Positions 49,712 through 57,580 of a stretch of 64,000 nucleotides of DNA are shown here, piece by piece. The translations under genes were made by a program, and so were the position numbers. The notes beneath the pieces were generated by a model that saw only the letters and a list, made by a program, of their open reading frames with translations, did no database searches and had not been told where the DNA came from. The stretch's first letter is position 1. Each line of letters starts with the position of its first letter. This DNA comes from CAZCQP01 sp964500895 (lineage in GTDB: Bacteria > Bacillota > Clostridia > Lachnospirales > JAISER01), in NCBI GenBank assembly GCA_964500895.1, contig CAZCQP010000006.1:1-64000 (forward strand). Direction: 5' to 3'.

Positions 49712-50095
49712 TTACCTAAGAATGTTTCGCTTACAGGCGCTTACCGGGTACCAGCTACAATCCCCGCAAATATCATCCATTATAGAGGCAGTCATTGTTG
49801 CATGAATCATGCGGATAAGGTCTTGGTAAATGTAGCGCTTTTCTTCAAGACCAAAATAGTGCATCACCTTCATATCATAACGTTTAACCTTCTCGTTATC
49901 CACACACACATCCACACCAAGCATGTTGGGGCACTTGCTGCAAATGTCATCGGTGGAGCACACAATGTCAATGGTAGCAGTGGCATCGTTGCGCAAGTGG
50001 TTGGTTATGGCCGTCATGTTTTCAACAAAAGCATGGCTGTATCCTTTGCCGCTGTACCCTTGGGTACACAACAAATGGTGGGGGCGTAACTTCAT
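49712..50095 (-). CDS. DUF1284 domain protein (Cys-rich, possible Fe-S)
   Basis: 127 residues beginning MKLRPHHLLCTQGYSGKGYS. The Cys pattern (C10; CSTDDICSKCPN; VDVCVD; DICGDCSWYPVSAC near the C-terminus) is that of DUF1284, small proteins proposed to bind an Fe-S cluster or metal. It overlaps bioY by 4 bp (ATGA), so it is cotranscribed with the biotin transporter and shares its BirA-controlled promoter. Biotin synthase is an Fe-S enzyme, but no link is shown. Confidence 0.8.
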   Translation of the reverse strand: MKLRPHHLLCTQGYSGKGYSHAFVENMTAITNHLRNDATATIDIVCSTDDICSKCPNMLGVDVCVDNEKVKRYDMKVMHYFGLEEKRYIYQDLIRMIHATMTASIMDDICGDCSWYPVSACKRNILR

Positions 50096-50643
50096 ACATA
50101 CACCTTGCTTTTTAAGAGCGCTGTTTTAATGCTCTTGCCTAAAACCGCCGTTAAAGCAATCTTTACAAGGCTTGTGGGGATAAAGGGAAGCACACAGGCG
50201 AAAAAGGCGGTTGCTAGGCTGCTGGATAAAACCAAGCTAAAATAAAACATACCGCAAAGGTAATTGATGACGGTGCCTGTTACAAGCCCAACCACCAACC
50301 AAACTTTGTCATTGTTACGCCCTCCCAACCCGGCAGTTAAAGCCAAGATGGGGAAGGAAAGAATAAAGCCGCCTGTTGGGCCAAAAACAATGCCCAAGCC
50401 CCCCGTAAACTCTGCAAAAACAGGGGCGCCCATGGAACCAAGCAGAACATAAAACAATGTTGCCCATGTGCCTTTTTTGACGCCCAGTACAATGCCTGCA
50501 AGAGGAATGGCGAATGTTTGCAACGTCATGGGTACACCATAGGGCATAGGAATGCTGATTTGTGCACATATGGTTATGATGGTTGTGAAAAGGCCAATGT
50601 GGCAAAGGTCTTGGGGTGACAGTTTTTTGGGGTTCATTTGCAT
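50092..50643 (-). CDS. bioY: Biotin transporter BioY
   Basis: About 183 residues with six hydrophobic helices, the S component of an ECF-type biotin importer. Signature segments: ISIPMPYGVPMTLQTFAIPLAGIVLG, LGSMGAPVFAEFTGGLGIVFGPTGGFILSFP, and GTVINYLCGMFYF. Of several adjacent ATG codons, 50643 is best spaced after AGGAG. A BirA operator overlaps the promoter. Energy-coupling components (EcfA/EcfT) are not in the window. Confidence 0.94.
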   Translation of the reverse strand: MQMNPKKLSPQDLCHIGLFTTIITICAQISIPMPYGVPMTLQTFAIPLAGIVLGVKKGTWATLFYVLLGSMGAPVFAEFTGGLGIVFGPTGGFILSFPILALTAGLGGRNNDKVWLVVGLVTGTVINYLCGMFYFSLVLSSSLATAFFACVLPFIPTSLVKIALTAVLGKSIKTALLKSKVYV

Positions 50644-50668
50644 CATTGCTCCTATGTATATTTGCTTT

Positions 50669-50722
50669 ATTATACATGGGAGAAAATATATTGTCAACCA
50701 ACGATTAATTAGTGGTTGACAA
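50669..50722 (-). promoter_or_regulatory. bioY promoter with BirA operator
   Basis: Minus strand TTGACA (50697-50692), exactly 17 bp, TATAAT (50674-50669). The operator TTGTCAACC (50691-50699), 14-bp spacer, GGTTGACAA (50714-50722) matches the BirA consensus TTGTtAACC-N14-16-GGTTaACAA. It covers the -35 and overlaps the last codons of birA. Confidence 0.92.
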
Positions 50723-51701
50723 TTGTTTGGATGCTTATTTCCCCAGAGGAAAGAAAAAGCACCTCACCGTTAGCTTTTTTCACCATTAAGCGCCCCATGG
50801 CATCAATATCCAGCGCCATGGCCCTGTAAGGTTCCCCATTGCCTGTAACCAAAATTTCTTGCCCAAGCCAAAGCAACCGCTGCTTGTATTTTTCCAGCAT
50901 TTCCTTTTCCTTATGGGGGTGCGCTGGAGTGGTTAAACGGTTGACAATTTCGGCAGCAAGGTGATTTCTGGTGGTTGACGGAGGGCCTTCTGGAAAAATA
51001 GACGCTGCAATCTGCCGTAAATCTTCTGGAAAGGCCATGGCCGGTGTACTGAAGTTGATGCCGATGCCCACCACAATCCATTGGATATTGCCGCTTTCAA
51101 AATCTGTGACTGCTTCAGTTAAAATGCCGCATATCTTTTTGCTTTCTAAATATATATCGTTCACCCATTTGATTTGGGGGTTTTTCTCTGTAATGGCTTC
51201 AATGGCTTCGCATACTGCCACGGCGGCAAGGGCTGTCACCAATGTGGGGGTATGAAGCCCAAGCTGCCCGGGATGCAGAACCATACTCATGTAGATGCCG
51301 TGCCCAGCCGGTGAATAAAATGCCCGGCCATACCGCCCTTGTCCTGCTGTTTGGCAATCGGTTATAATGGTTGTGCCATGTTCCGCCCCGGCAATGGCCA
51401 TTTCTTTTGCGGTTTTATTGGTAGATGCACAGGCATCGTATATTAAAATCTTTTCCGCCATTGGTGTTTGCAACAAAAAGGGTAGCATTCCTTGAACAGA
51501 TAAAATGTCGTTATCCCCGCAAAGACAATAGCCCTTGTTGGTAATCCCTTGAATCTTATAGCCCTCTTTTTCCAGTTCCTTAATGGCTTTCCACACAGCA
51601 TTGCGGCTGATGTGAAGCTGTTGGGCTATGAAGCTGCCCGATATATTTTGGCCCCGTTTGCTTTCAAGCAAAGCAAGGACATTTTGTTTTGTACCCATCA
51701 T
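50709..51701 (-). CDS. birA: Bifunctional biotin ligase/repressor BirA
   Basis: About 330 residues from ATG 51701; an in-frame ATG at 51764 overlaps the upstream gene by 14 bp and gives an atypical extension. The N-terminal winged helix (NVLALLESKRGQNISGSFIA, LHISRNAVWKAIKELEKEG) binds DNA. The central ligase domain carries biotinyl-AMP residues in DCQTAGQGRYGRAFYSPAG (GRGRxG-type loop) and KWVNDIYLESKKICGILTE; the C-terminal SH3-like domain follows. The N-terminal HTH fits the BirA box found at bioY, the gene just downstream. Confidence 0.94.
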   Translation of the reverse strand: MMGTKQNVLALLESKRGQNISGSFIAQQLHISRNAVWKAIKELEKEGYKIQGITNKGYCLCGDNDILSVQGMLPFLLQTPMAEKILIYDACASTNKTAKEMAIAGAEHGTTIITDCQTAGQGRYGRAFYSPAGHGIYMSMVLHPGQLGLHTPTLVTALAAVAVCEAIEAITEKNPQIKWVNDIYLESKKICGILTEAVTDFESGNIQWIVVGIGINFSTPAMAFPEDLRQIAASIFPEGPPSTTRNHLAAEIVNRLTTPAHPHKEKEMLEKYKQRLLWLGQEILVTGNGEPYRAMALDIDAMGRLMVKKANGEVLFLSSGEISIQTIVNH

Positions 51702-51750
51702 TGGATTGGCCACACTTTCTGGTGATGATGTGAAGGATTGCCCATCAAGC

Positions 51751-52125
51751 TCATGTACCCGCATTTTCTTTGTTGTTTAGATGGGCCTTAATCTTTTGAA
51801 AGGTTACCTCGTTAAGATGATGTTCAATTTTGCAGGCATCCTCGTCTGCAATGTGTTCTGGAACGCCAATGCCCATTAAAGCCTGCTTTAAAATGCTGTG
51901 CCGCTCTAAAATGGCGTTTGCCTTTTGCCCGCCAAGTTCTGTAAAGGTAATCAATCCATGGGTATCTATATGAATGAGCTGGGCAGCTTTTAGTTTTTTC
52001 ATGGCCTCACTAATGCTTGGCTTAGCATAGCCTGTTTCATTCACAACATCTATAGAGCGCACTTGCCCCAAGCGTTTGCTTAAGATTAAAATGGTTTCTA
52101 AATAGTGCTCTGCCGATTCTTTCAA
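51751..52125 (-). CDS. DtxR/MntR family metal-dependent regulator
   Basis: 124 residues, the two-domain (HTH plus metal-binding dimerisation) form without the SH3 domain. HTH region RSIDVVNETGYAKPSISEAMKKLKAAQLIHI; metal-ligand region HIADEDACKIEHHLNE near 85-100. The start is TTG 52125, 5 bp after GGAGGTGAT; the nearby ATG runs into a stop at once. It lies directly downstream of the feo genes and upstream of birA. The GGTTAG...CTAACC boxes near feoA/feoB are the obvious targets, making iron the likely corepressor. Confidence 0.88.
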   Translation of the reverse strand: MKESAEHYLETILILSKRLGQVRSIDVVNETGYAKPSISEAMKKLKAAQLIHIDTHGLITFTELGGQKANAILERHSILKQALMGIGVPEHIADEDACKIEHHLNEVTFQKIKAHLNNKENAGT

Positions 52126-52211
52126 CGCATATCACCTCCAGCATAGCTTACCATACCTACACTGAATTAACAATATCACTGTTGTGGCGTAGAGCACACA
52201 CGGCCAGGCAA

Positions 52212-52388
52212 TCAAGGTGTATACATGTCTCCTTTTGCACGGGTACAGCCGGTGCATCCTTTGCAACCAGCGCACCCGTGTTTTCCTGCCTTTTTGTCCC
52301 GATACAGCTTCTGTGCAACAAGAAGAATGCCACCAAACACGACACCTGCCACCAGCATGGTGGGCAGATTTTGAATGATAAAACCCAT
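52212..52388 (-). CDS. FeoB-associated Cys-rich membrane protein
   Basis: A 58-residue protein read directly from the sequence. The N-terminal membrane helix (MGFIIQNLPTMLVAGVVFGG...) is followed by basic residues and a Cys cluster HGCAGCKGCTGCTR. AGGGGTGATT precedes ATG 52388, 12 bp after the feoB stop. This matches the 'FeoB-associated Cys-rich membrane protein' family found after feoB in Bacillota; a role in handling ferrous iron at the channel exit is assumed, not shown. Confidence 0.85.
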   Translation of the reverse strand: MGFIIQNLPTMLVAGVVFGGILLVAQKLYRDKKAGKHGCAGCKGCTGCTRAKGDMYTP

Positions 52389-52400
52389 ACAATCACCCCT

Positions 52401-54542
52401 CTACTTTTCTTCTGCCGGTTTTCTAAACAATAAAAACAGCAATACTAAAACCAATGCCACAGCCACCGCCGTCCAAAGGGTCAGTGCGCCTGTTGTAACA
52501 AACAACCCCAGCTGGTAGATAATTAGGGCAATCACATAAGCAAACCCGCACATGTAGCCGATGGCAATAGCCGTCCACTTGGGGCTGTTCATTTCACGCT
52601 TGATGGCACCCATAGCCGCAAAGCAAGGGGCGCACAGCAGGTTAAACACAAGGAACGCATAAGCAGAAAGCCCTGTAAAATGTAATGCAATGGGGGACAA
52701 TCCCTCAAAAGCGCCTGCTTCAACCATGGTGAGTGTTTCGCCTCCAATGCCAAAAAGAACCCCGAATACCCCCACCACTTCTTCCTTTGCAACCAGCCCC
52801 ATGATGGTGGCCACCGTGGCTTGCCAAGAGCCAAAGCCCAGCGGCGCAAAGAGTGGCGCCACAATATTGCCAATGGTTGCAAGCATACTGTGGTTCATAT
52901 CCTCCACCATTCCAAAACCGGCATCTCCCCATCCGAACCCGGATAGAAACCAAATAACCACACTGGCAAGCAGAATAACGGTTCCTGCCCGTTGAATGAA
53001 GGACCACCCACGCTCCCAAGTGCTGCGAAAAATGTTAGAAAAGGTTGGGGCGTGATAGGCGGGCAGTTCCATGACAAAGGGGGCAGGGTTACCAGCAAAC
53101 AACCGGCTCTTTTTCAAAATAACGCCCGAAATGACGATGGCTGCAATGCCCATAAAGTAGGCGCTGGGGCCAACCCACCATGCACCGCCGAATAGTGCGC
53201 CGGCAATTAACGCCACCATGGGCATCTTGGCACCACAAGGGATGAAAGTGGTGGTCATAATGGTCATTTTGCGGTCACGGTCCGTTTCGATGGTGCGGGA
53301 AGCCATAACACCCGGTACACCACAGCCGGAGCCGATGAGCATCGGGATAAAGCTTTTGCCGGAAAGGCCAAACTTGCGGAAAATGCGGTCCATGATGAAA
53401 GCCACACGTGCCATGTACCCGCAGTCTTCCAACAGGGAAAGCAGCAAAAACAGAACAAACATCTGGGGCACAAACCCGAGCACACCACCCACACCGCCGA
53501 TGATGCCGTCCACAATAAGCCCGGTGAGCCACGGTGCAACATGGATACCGTCCAAAAAGTTCCCCACCGCAGGCAACACCCATTCCCCAAATATAGTTTC
53601 GTTGGTAAAGTCGGTAAGTGTTGCGCCTAAGGTGGTAATGGAAAGGTAGTACACCAAAAACATCACGGCGGCGAAGATGGGCAACGCCAAAATGCGATTG
53701 GTGACAATGCGGTCAATCTTGTCTGAAACAGTCAGGCTGCCGGCAGGTGCTTTCTTTTTCACGCAGGCAGACACCAATTTGGATATGTATGCATACCGTT
53801 GGTTGGTCATGATGCTCTCTGCATCATCGTCCTGCTCCATCTCGCATTCCACAATATGCTGTTCCAAGTGTTGCAACTGTTCGGCAGATAAGTTTAGCTT
53901 TTCCAGCACTTTTGCATCCCGTTCAAATACCTTAATGGCAAACCACCGCATGCTTTGGGCTGAAACTTCCCCTTGCAGGGATTCCTCTATATGTGCAATG
54001 GCATGTTCCACACTGCCCTCAAAGGTGCAGGGCACAAAATACTTTGCGTTTTCCTTAGCCGCTGCAACGGCTTGTTGTGCGGCTGCTTTTGTGCCTTCGC
54101 CTTTCAGCGCAGACATGGTTACAACCGGGCAGCCCAAAGCTTTAGACAGCTTATCCACCCTAATTTCATCCCCGTTTTTGCGCAAGGTGTCCATCATATT
54201 CAGCGCCACCACCACCGGAATACCAAGCTCTATGAGCTGGGTGGTCAAATAAAGGTTTCTTTCAATGTTGGTGGCATCCACAATGTTTAAAATGGCATCC
54301 GGCTGTTCCTCCACCAAATATTCCCTGGTTACCACCTCTTCCAACGTATAGGGCGAGAGGGAGTAGATACCCGGCAAGTCTTGAATGGTTACGCTTTTGT
54401 CGCCCTTTAGCTTACCTTCCTTTTTCTCAACAGTTACCCCGGGCCAGTTGCCCACATACTGGGCGTTGCCTGTTAAATCATTAAAAAGCGTTGTCTTGCC
54501 GCAGTTGGGGTTACCGGCAAGCGCAATTTTTATCTCTACCAT
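52401..54542 (-). CDS. feoB: Ferrous iron transporter FeoB
   Basis: 713 residues. The N-terminal G domain has G1 AGNPNCGKTTLFNDLTG (~9-25), VGNWPGVTVEKKEG, DLPGIYSL, and the ALNMMD region, followed by the GDI helices (~150-260). A membrane domain with two gate segments follows (LLEDCGYMARVAFIMDRIFRKFGLSGKSFIPML, then the FIPCGAKMPM motif with its Cys), and further helices to the C-terminus. It imports Fe(II) in anaerobes. AAGGAGG precedes ATG 54542. A DtxR-like box lies just upstream. Confidence 0.97.
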   Translation of the reverse strand: MVEIKIALAGNPNCGKTTLFNDLTGNAQYVGNWPGVTVEKKEGKLKGDKSVTIQDLPGIYSLSPYTLEEVVTREYLVEEQPDAILNIVDATNIERNLYLTTQLIELGIPVVVALNMMDTLRKNGDEIRVDKLSKALGCPVVTMSALKGEGTKAAAQQAVAAAKENAKYFVPCTFEGSVEHAIAHIEESLQGEVSAQSMRWFAIKVFERDAKVLEKLNLSAEQLQHLEQHIVECEMEQDDDAESIMTNQRYAYISKLVSACVKKKAPAGSLTVSDKIDRIVTNRILALPIFAAVMFLVYYLSITTLGATLTDFTNETIFGEWVLPAVGNFLDGIHVAPWLTGLIVDGIIGGVGGVLGFVPQMFVLFLLLSLLEDCGYMARVAFIMDRIFRKFGLSGKSFIPMLIGSGCGVPGVMASRTIETDRDRKMTIMTTTFIPCGAKMPMVALIAGALFGGAWWVGPSAYFMGIAAIVISGVILKKSRLFAGNPAPFVMELPAYHAPTFSNIFRSTWERGWSFIQRAGTVILLASVVIWFLSGFGWGDAGFGMVEDMNHSMLATIGNIVAPLFAPLGFGSWQATVATIMGLVAKEEVVGVFGVLFGIGGETLTMVEAGAFEGLSPIALHFTGLSAYAFLVFNLLCAPCFAAMGAIKREMNSPKWTAIAIGYMCGFAYVIALIIYQLGLFVTTGALTLWTAVAVALVLVLLFLLFRKPAEEK

Positions 54543-54557
54543 TGTTTCCTCCTTGCA

Positions 54558-54575
54558 GGTTAGCTTAGCCTAACC
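54558..54575. promoter_or_regulatory. DtxR/IdeR-like iron box upstream of feoB
   Basis: GGTTAGCTTAGCCTAACC: 6-bp arms GGTTAG/CTAACC around a 6-bp centre, close to the DtxR/IdeR consensus TTAGGTTAGgCTAACCTAA. It lies between the second feoA and feoB, allowing separate control of feoB. Confidence 0.7.
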
Positions 54576-54604
54576 CATGCTTAAAAATATAGGCCGTGCC
54601 TGTT

Positions 54605-54829
54605 TTACTCCACTTCAATCATCTGTGCGTCTGCTTTCCTAACCGAAAGCGCATACCCACGCACATTTAATTCAATAGGGTCGCCCAGTGGGGCAACCTT
54701 ACGCACCAGTATGGTGGTGCCCTTTGTGATGCCCATGTCCATAATGCGGCGCTTTGTGGCACCTTCCCCGTGCAGTTTGATCACTGTGGTGCTTTGCCCA
54801 ACAGGAACGTCGTTTAATGTTTTCATCAT
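54605..54829 (-). CDS. feoA: FeoA family protein (second copy)
   Basis: 74 residues, an SH3-like FeoA: LNDVPVGQSTTVIKLHGEGATKRRIMDMGITKGTTILVRKVAPLGDPIELNVRGYALSVRKADAQMIEV. FeoA proteins modulate FeoB. The conserved RRIMDMGITKGT region is intact. It lies 15 bp after the other feoA and 62 bp before feoB. Confidence 0.94.
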   Translation of the reverse strand: MMKTLNDVPVGQSTTVIKLHGEGATKRRIMDMGITKGTTILVRKVAPLGDPIELNVRGYALSVRKADAQMIEVE

Positions 54830-54844
54830 ATACCTCCATTTAAC

Positions 54845-55057
54845 CTAAACCATAATTCGGTTTGCCATGGTTTCATCTAATGCAATACGGCTGTCTTTCA
54901 CCGAAAGAATTAAGTTTCCCGCAAGTTTTGCTATAACGGTCACCTCTGAACCAACAACAAAGCCAAGCTGGGCAAGGTGTTGCCGCACATCGTCTTTGCC
55001 GGTGATTCTGCGAATGGGGTTGGTATCCCCAATGCTTGCCATTGTTAAGGGCATCAT
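54845..55057 (-). CDS. feoA: FeoA family protein (first copy)
   Basis: About 70 residues, a divergent FeoA: NPIRRITGKDDVRQHLAQLGFVVGSEVTVIAKLAGNLILSVKDSRIALDETMANRIMV. The ATG at 55057 lies 5 bp after AAGGAGG; an upstream in-frame start would place the ribosome site inside the gene. First gene of the feo operon, transcribed from the promoter at 55151-55179 under DtxR-like boxes. Two tandem feoA genes before feoB are common in Clostridia. Confidence 0.92.
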   Translation of the reverse strand: MMPLTMASIGDTNPIRRITGKDDVRQHLAQLGFVVGSEVTVIAKLAGNLILSVKDSRIALDETMANRIMV

Positions 55058-55090
55058 TGAGACCTCCTTAAAGTTAAGTATGCACATGAG

Positions 55091-55141
55091 GTTAGGGGAG
55101 ACTAACTCAAAGTGCTAATAATTGGTTAGTCATAACTAACC
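55091..55141. promoter_or_regulatory. Two DtxR-like iron boxes before the feo operon
   Basis: GGTTAGTCATAACTAACC (55124-55141; perfect 7-bp arms) lies at the transcription start expected from the feo promoter. A weaker GTTAG-N6-CTAAC (55091-55106) follows 18 bp downstream. Binding at either would block transcription when the metal is abundant. Confidence 0.75.
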
Positions 55142-55150
55142 TGTGCCATT

Positions 55151-55179
55151 AATATAGCATAGTCTTTTTACTTTGTCAA
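55151..55179 (-). promoter_or_regulatory. feo operon promoter
   Basis: Minus strand TTGACA (55179-55174), 17 bp, TATATT (55156-55151). Confidence 0.8.
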
Positions 55180-55276
55180 GATGCGCTGTTAGAAAGCTAG
55201 TTAAAGAAAGAGCCAAACTGGTTTTTGATGATGTTTTCTATTTATCCGTTTGTCAAACTGTCGCTCACGAGGTGTA

Positions 55277-55304
55277 TTGACAAAATAAAGACTTATGATA
55301 AAAT
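55277..55304 (+). promoter_or_regulatory. Promoter of eutVW
   Basis: TTGACA (55277-55282), 16 bp, TAAAAT (55299-55304), about 120 bp before the eutV start. The intervening leader is A-rich and I see no terminator in it, so the regulator genes are probably not themselves under ANTAR control. Confidence 0.6.
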
Positions 55305-55426
55305 TAAATATGACCAGCGTGTAATTTTTATATCAAAGAATTAAAGTATAAAGTGAAAATAAAAAGTGAAAAGTGTACAAATGGTTTAGGAATGAGTGCA
55401 TATTATCGGTGGAAAGGAATTATGCG

Positions 55427-55999
55427 ATGTCAGTAAAAGTCGTTATTGCCGAAGATGAGCCGATCATAAAAATGGATATAAGAGAAATCCTTGAAAGCAG
55501 AGGGTACGATGTGGTGGGGGAAGCATCGGACGGCTATGATGTTGTAGAAATTTGCAGAAGCAAAAAGCCGGACCTTGTAATCATGGATATAAAAATGCCA
55601 TTGTTTGACGGCCTGAAGGCCGCAGAAGTCATTAAAAATGAAAAGCTGGCCCGCTGTGTCATGTTGTTGACGGCATATAGTGATAAAGCCATGCTGGAGC
55701 AAGCCAAAAAGGCCAATGTGATGGGATACCTTATCAAGCCGGTGGCCGAAGCATCTTTAGTGCCGGCGATTGAAATTGCCTTGGCCAAACAGGACGAAAT
55801 AGACGCCATGGAGCAAGATTATCAGAAAACGAAAGCGGCCCTGGAATCTCGGAAAGTGGTTGAAAAAGCCAAGGGCATTTTAATGAAAAGAGATAATCTT
55901 AGTGAAGAAGAAGCGTATAGTTATTTAAGAAAGGTGGCAATGAGTAAAGCGTGTACTATAGCCGATATTGCCAAGATTATCATAGCATCAGAGCAATAA
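55427..55999 (+). CDS. eutV: Response regulator EutV with ANTAR RNA-binding domain
   Basis: 190 residues from ATG 55427 (AAAGGA upstream). The receiver domain has VVIAEDEPIIKMDI (acidic pocket), the phospho-acceptor Asp in PDLVIMDIKMP (~54), and the TAYSD and Lys (YLIKP) positions. A coiled coil leads to a C-terminal ANTAR domain (RKVVEKAKGILMKRDNLSEEEAYSYLRKVAMSKACTIADIA). Phosphorylated EutV dimers bind paired RNA hairpins and prevent termination. Its target structure is at 57436-57514. Confidence 0.94.
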   Translation: MSVKVVIAEDEPIIKMDIREILESRGYDVVGEASDGYDVVEICRSKKPDLVIMDIKMPLFDGLKAAEVIKNEKLARCVMLLTAYSDKAMLEQAKKANVMGYLIKPVAEASLVPAIEIALAKQDEIDAMEQDYQKTKAALESRKVVEKAKGILMKRDNLSEEEAYSYLRKVAMSKACTIADIAKIIIASEQ

Positions 56000-56007
56000 A
56001 TAAGCGC

Positions 56008-57399
56008 ATGATGATAGAAGTTTGCAGCAAGTATACCCATGCGACCGAAAGTGACATACAGAAGCTATTGCAAGTGGGGGAAAGCTTGCCCATTATTGGT
56101 GAGCTTGAAGGCTGCGATATGTTCATTGATTGTTTTACAAAAGATGCCCGCCATGCTGTAGTGGTGGCCCAATATAACCCGCACACTGCAACATCTTTTT
56201 ACAGCGATAGCATTGTGGGGCATTTCATGCATAGGCATAACGAGCCGGGGGTTTTTCGCACGCTGGAAACAGGCGTGCCGTCCCGGGAAGTGAAGGCCAT
56301 TGTACAGCAGGACTTTGTGATACGCCAAAACGTTAGCCCCATAAGAAACGATGAGGATAAAATTATTGGCGTGCTCATTATGGAGCGCAACATTATCAAT
56401 GCGGCCAATTCTGAAGAGCGCATTCGTTTGCATGAAAAAATGCAAAGGGAACGCATGAGTAGCGATGAAAACGACTTGTTTAGCATCGTGTCCCATATTG
56501 ACGAAGCCATCATTTATTTCAACACCATGGGCACAGCGGTGTTCGCAAATAAAAATGCACAAAAACTATACAAGAACCTTGGTTATAACGACGAAATTGT
56601 AGGTATGAGGTTTGACAATTTGGTTCTTGGAAGTTATACTATAGACGATGTGGTCGAAAAAAAGTACATTGAACATGCAGAGGTAAAAATCGGGAAATAT
56701 ACGCTCACCATTGTGCATGCGGCTATTATCGAAGACGACCAATGCATTGGCATTGTCATTCTCATTAATGACAAGACCGACAAAGAGAATAGCCACAAAG
56801 AGCTTATCTTGAAGTCGGCCGCCATTGAAGAGATACACCACAGAGTTAAAAACAACCTACAGACGATTGTCAGCCTAATCCGTCTGCAAGCCAGAAGAAG
56901 CGGCCAGGTCGAAGTCAAAAAAGTGTGCGACTCCATCATCAGCCGGATTTTCAGCATATCCATCACCCATGAGATTTTGTCTGTTAAAGGTGTGGATTCC
57001 ATCGACGTCAAGGTGATGCTTTGCCGGATGGCTGAAAACACCAAAAGCTATATGATGGGCGACGGTTTTGATTTAGACATCCATGTGGTTGGCCAGGGTT
57101 TTAATGTGCCGTCTGCTTCGGCCACGGCCATTGCTATGATTGTGAATGAATTGCTTCAAAATTCCGTCAAGCATGGTTTTGTGGGAAGAAGCCGGGGGGA
57201 AATTTCCATCCGCACATCCCAGGGGGATATTTATTCATGCATTGTTGTGGAGGATGATGGTGCCGGGTTTATAGAAGGCGCCAAAAAGGAAGAAAGCCTG
57301 GGGTTGAAGCTGGTGAATAGCCTAATTAAGGACAAGCTGGGCGGTAGTATCATCATTGATACATCCACAAAAGGTACAAAGATAACACTTTTGTTTTAA
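56008..57399 (+). CDS. eutW: Sensor histidine kinase EutW
   Basis: About 463 residues, soluble. The N-terminal ~170-residue input domain (FTKDARHAVVVAQYNPHTATSFYS, GVLIMERNIIN) is of the type found in EutW and other ethanolamine-sensing kinases. A PAS-like region (~170-280) is followed by HisKA_2 with EEIHHRVKNNLQTIVSLIRLQARRS (His ~272), and the ATPase domain (NELLQNSVKHGF, VEDDGAGF, SLGLKLVNSLI). It phosphorylates EutV on sensing ethanolamine. ATG 56008 is 8 bp after the eutV stop; ATG 56011 is an equal alternative. Confidence 0.93.
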   Translation: MMIEVCSKYTHATESDIQKLLQVGESLPIIGELEGCDMFIDCFTKDARHAVVVAQYNPHTATSFYSDSIVGHFMHRHNEPGVFRTLETGVPSREVKAIVQQDFVIRQNVSPIRNDEDKIIGVLIMERNIINAANSEERIRLHEKMQRERMSSDENDLFSIVSHIDEAIIYFNTMGTAVFANKNAQKLYKNLGYNDEIVGMRFDNLVLGSYTIDDVVEKKYIEHAEVKIGKYTLTIVHAAIIEDDQCIGIVILINDKTDKENSHKELILKSAAIEEIHHRVKNNLQTIVSLIRLQARRSGQVEVKKVCDSIISRIFSISITHEILSVKGVDSIDVKVMLCRMAENTKSYMMGDGFDLDIHVVGQGFNVPSASATAIAMIVNELLQNSVKHGFVGRSRGEISIRTSQGDIYSCIVVEDDGAGFIEGAKKEESLGLKLVNSLIKDKLGGSIIIDTSTKGTKITLLF

Positions 57400-57435
57400 G
57401 CTTAAATAAATGTTTGCTTTTTTTCAATTTCATAC

Positions 57436-57514
57436 TTGATATGCAACGGCGTATATCAATAACGGGCAACGAAGCTCAAAGAATCCCTATAAGGGTTTTT
57501 TTGAGCTTTTTTAT
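57436..57514 (+). promoter_or_regulatory. Dual-hairpin ANTAR antiterminator with overlapping terminator
   Basis: Hairpin P1 (57436-57459) is TTGATATGC/GTATATCAA with loop AACGGC. P2 (57464-57477) is GGGC/GCTC with loop AACGAA. Both hexaloops have A at position 1 and G at position 4, the ANTAR recognition rule. The 3' arm of P2 is part of the terminator stem AAGCTCAAA (57472-57480)/TTTGAGCTT (57500-57508), followed by a T-run. P2 and the terminator are thus mutually exclusive, as in known EutV-controlled leaders. It lies upstream of eutB. Confidence 0.9.
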
Positions 57515-57580
57515 TTTGGTTATAGTGCCCCTATAGCAGATGGCTATAGGCTATAAACATACAAAAGGAAGGGTTGAAAA

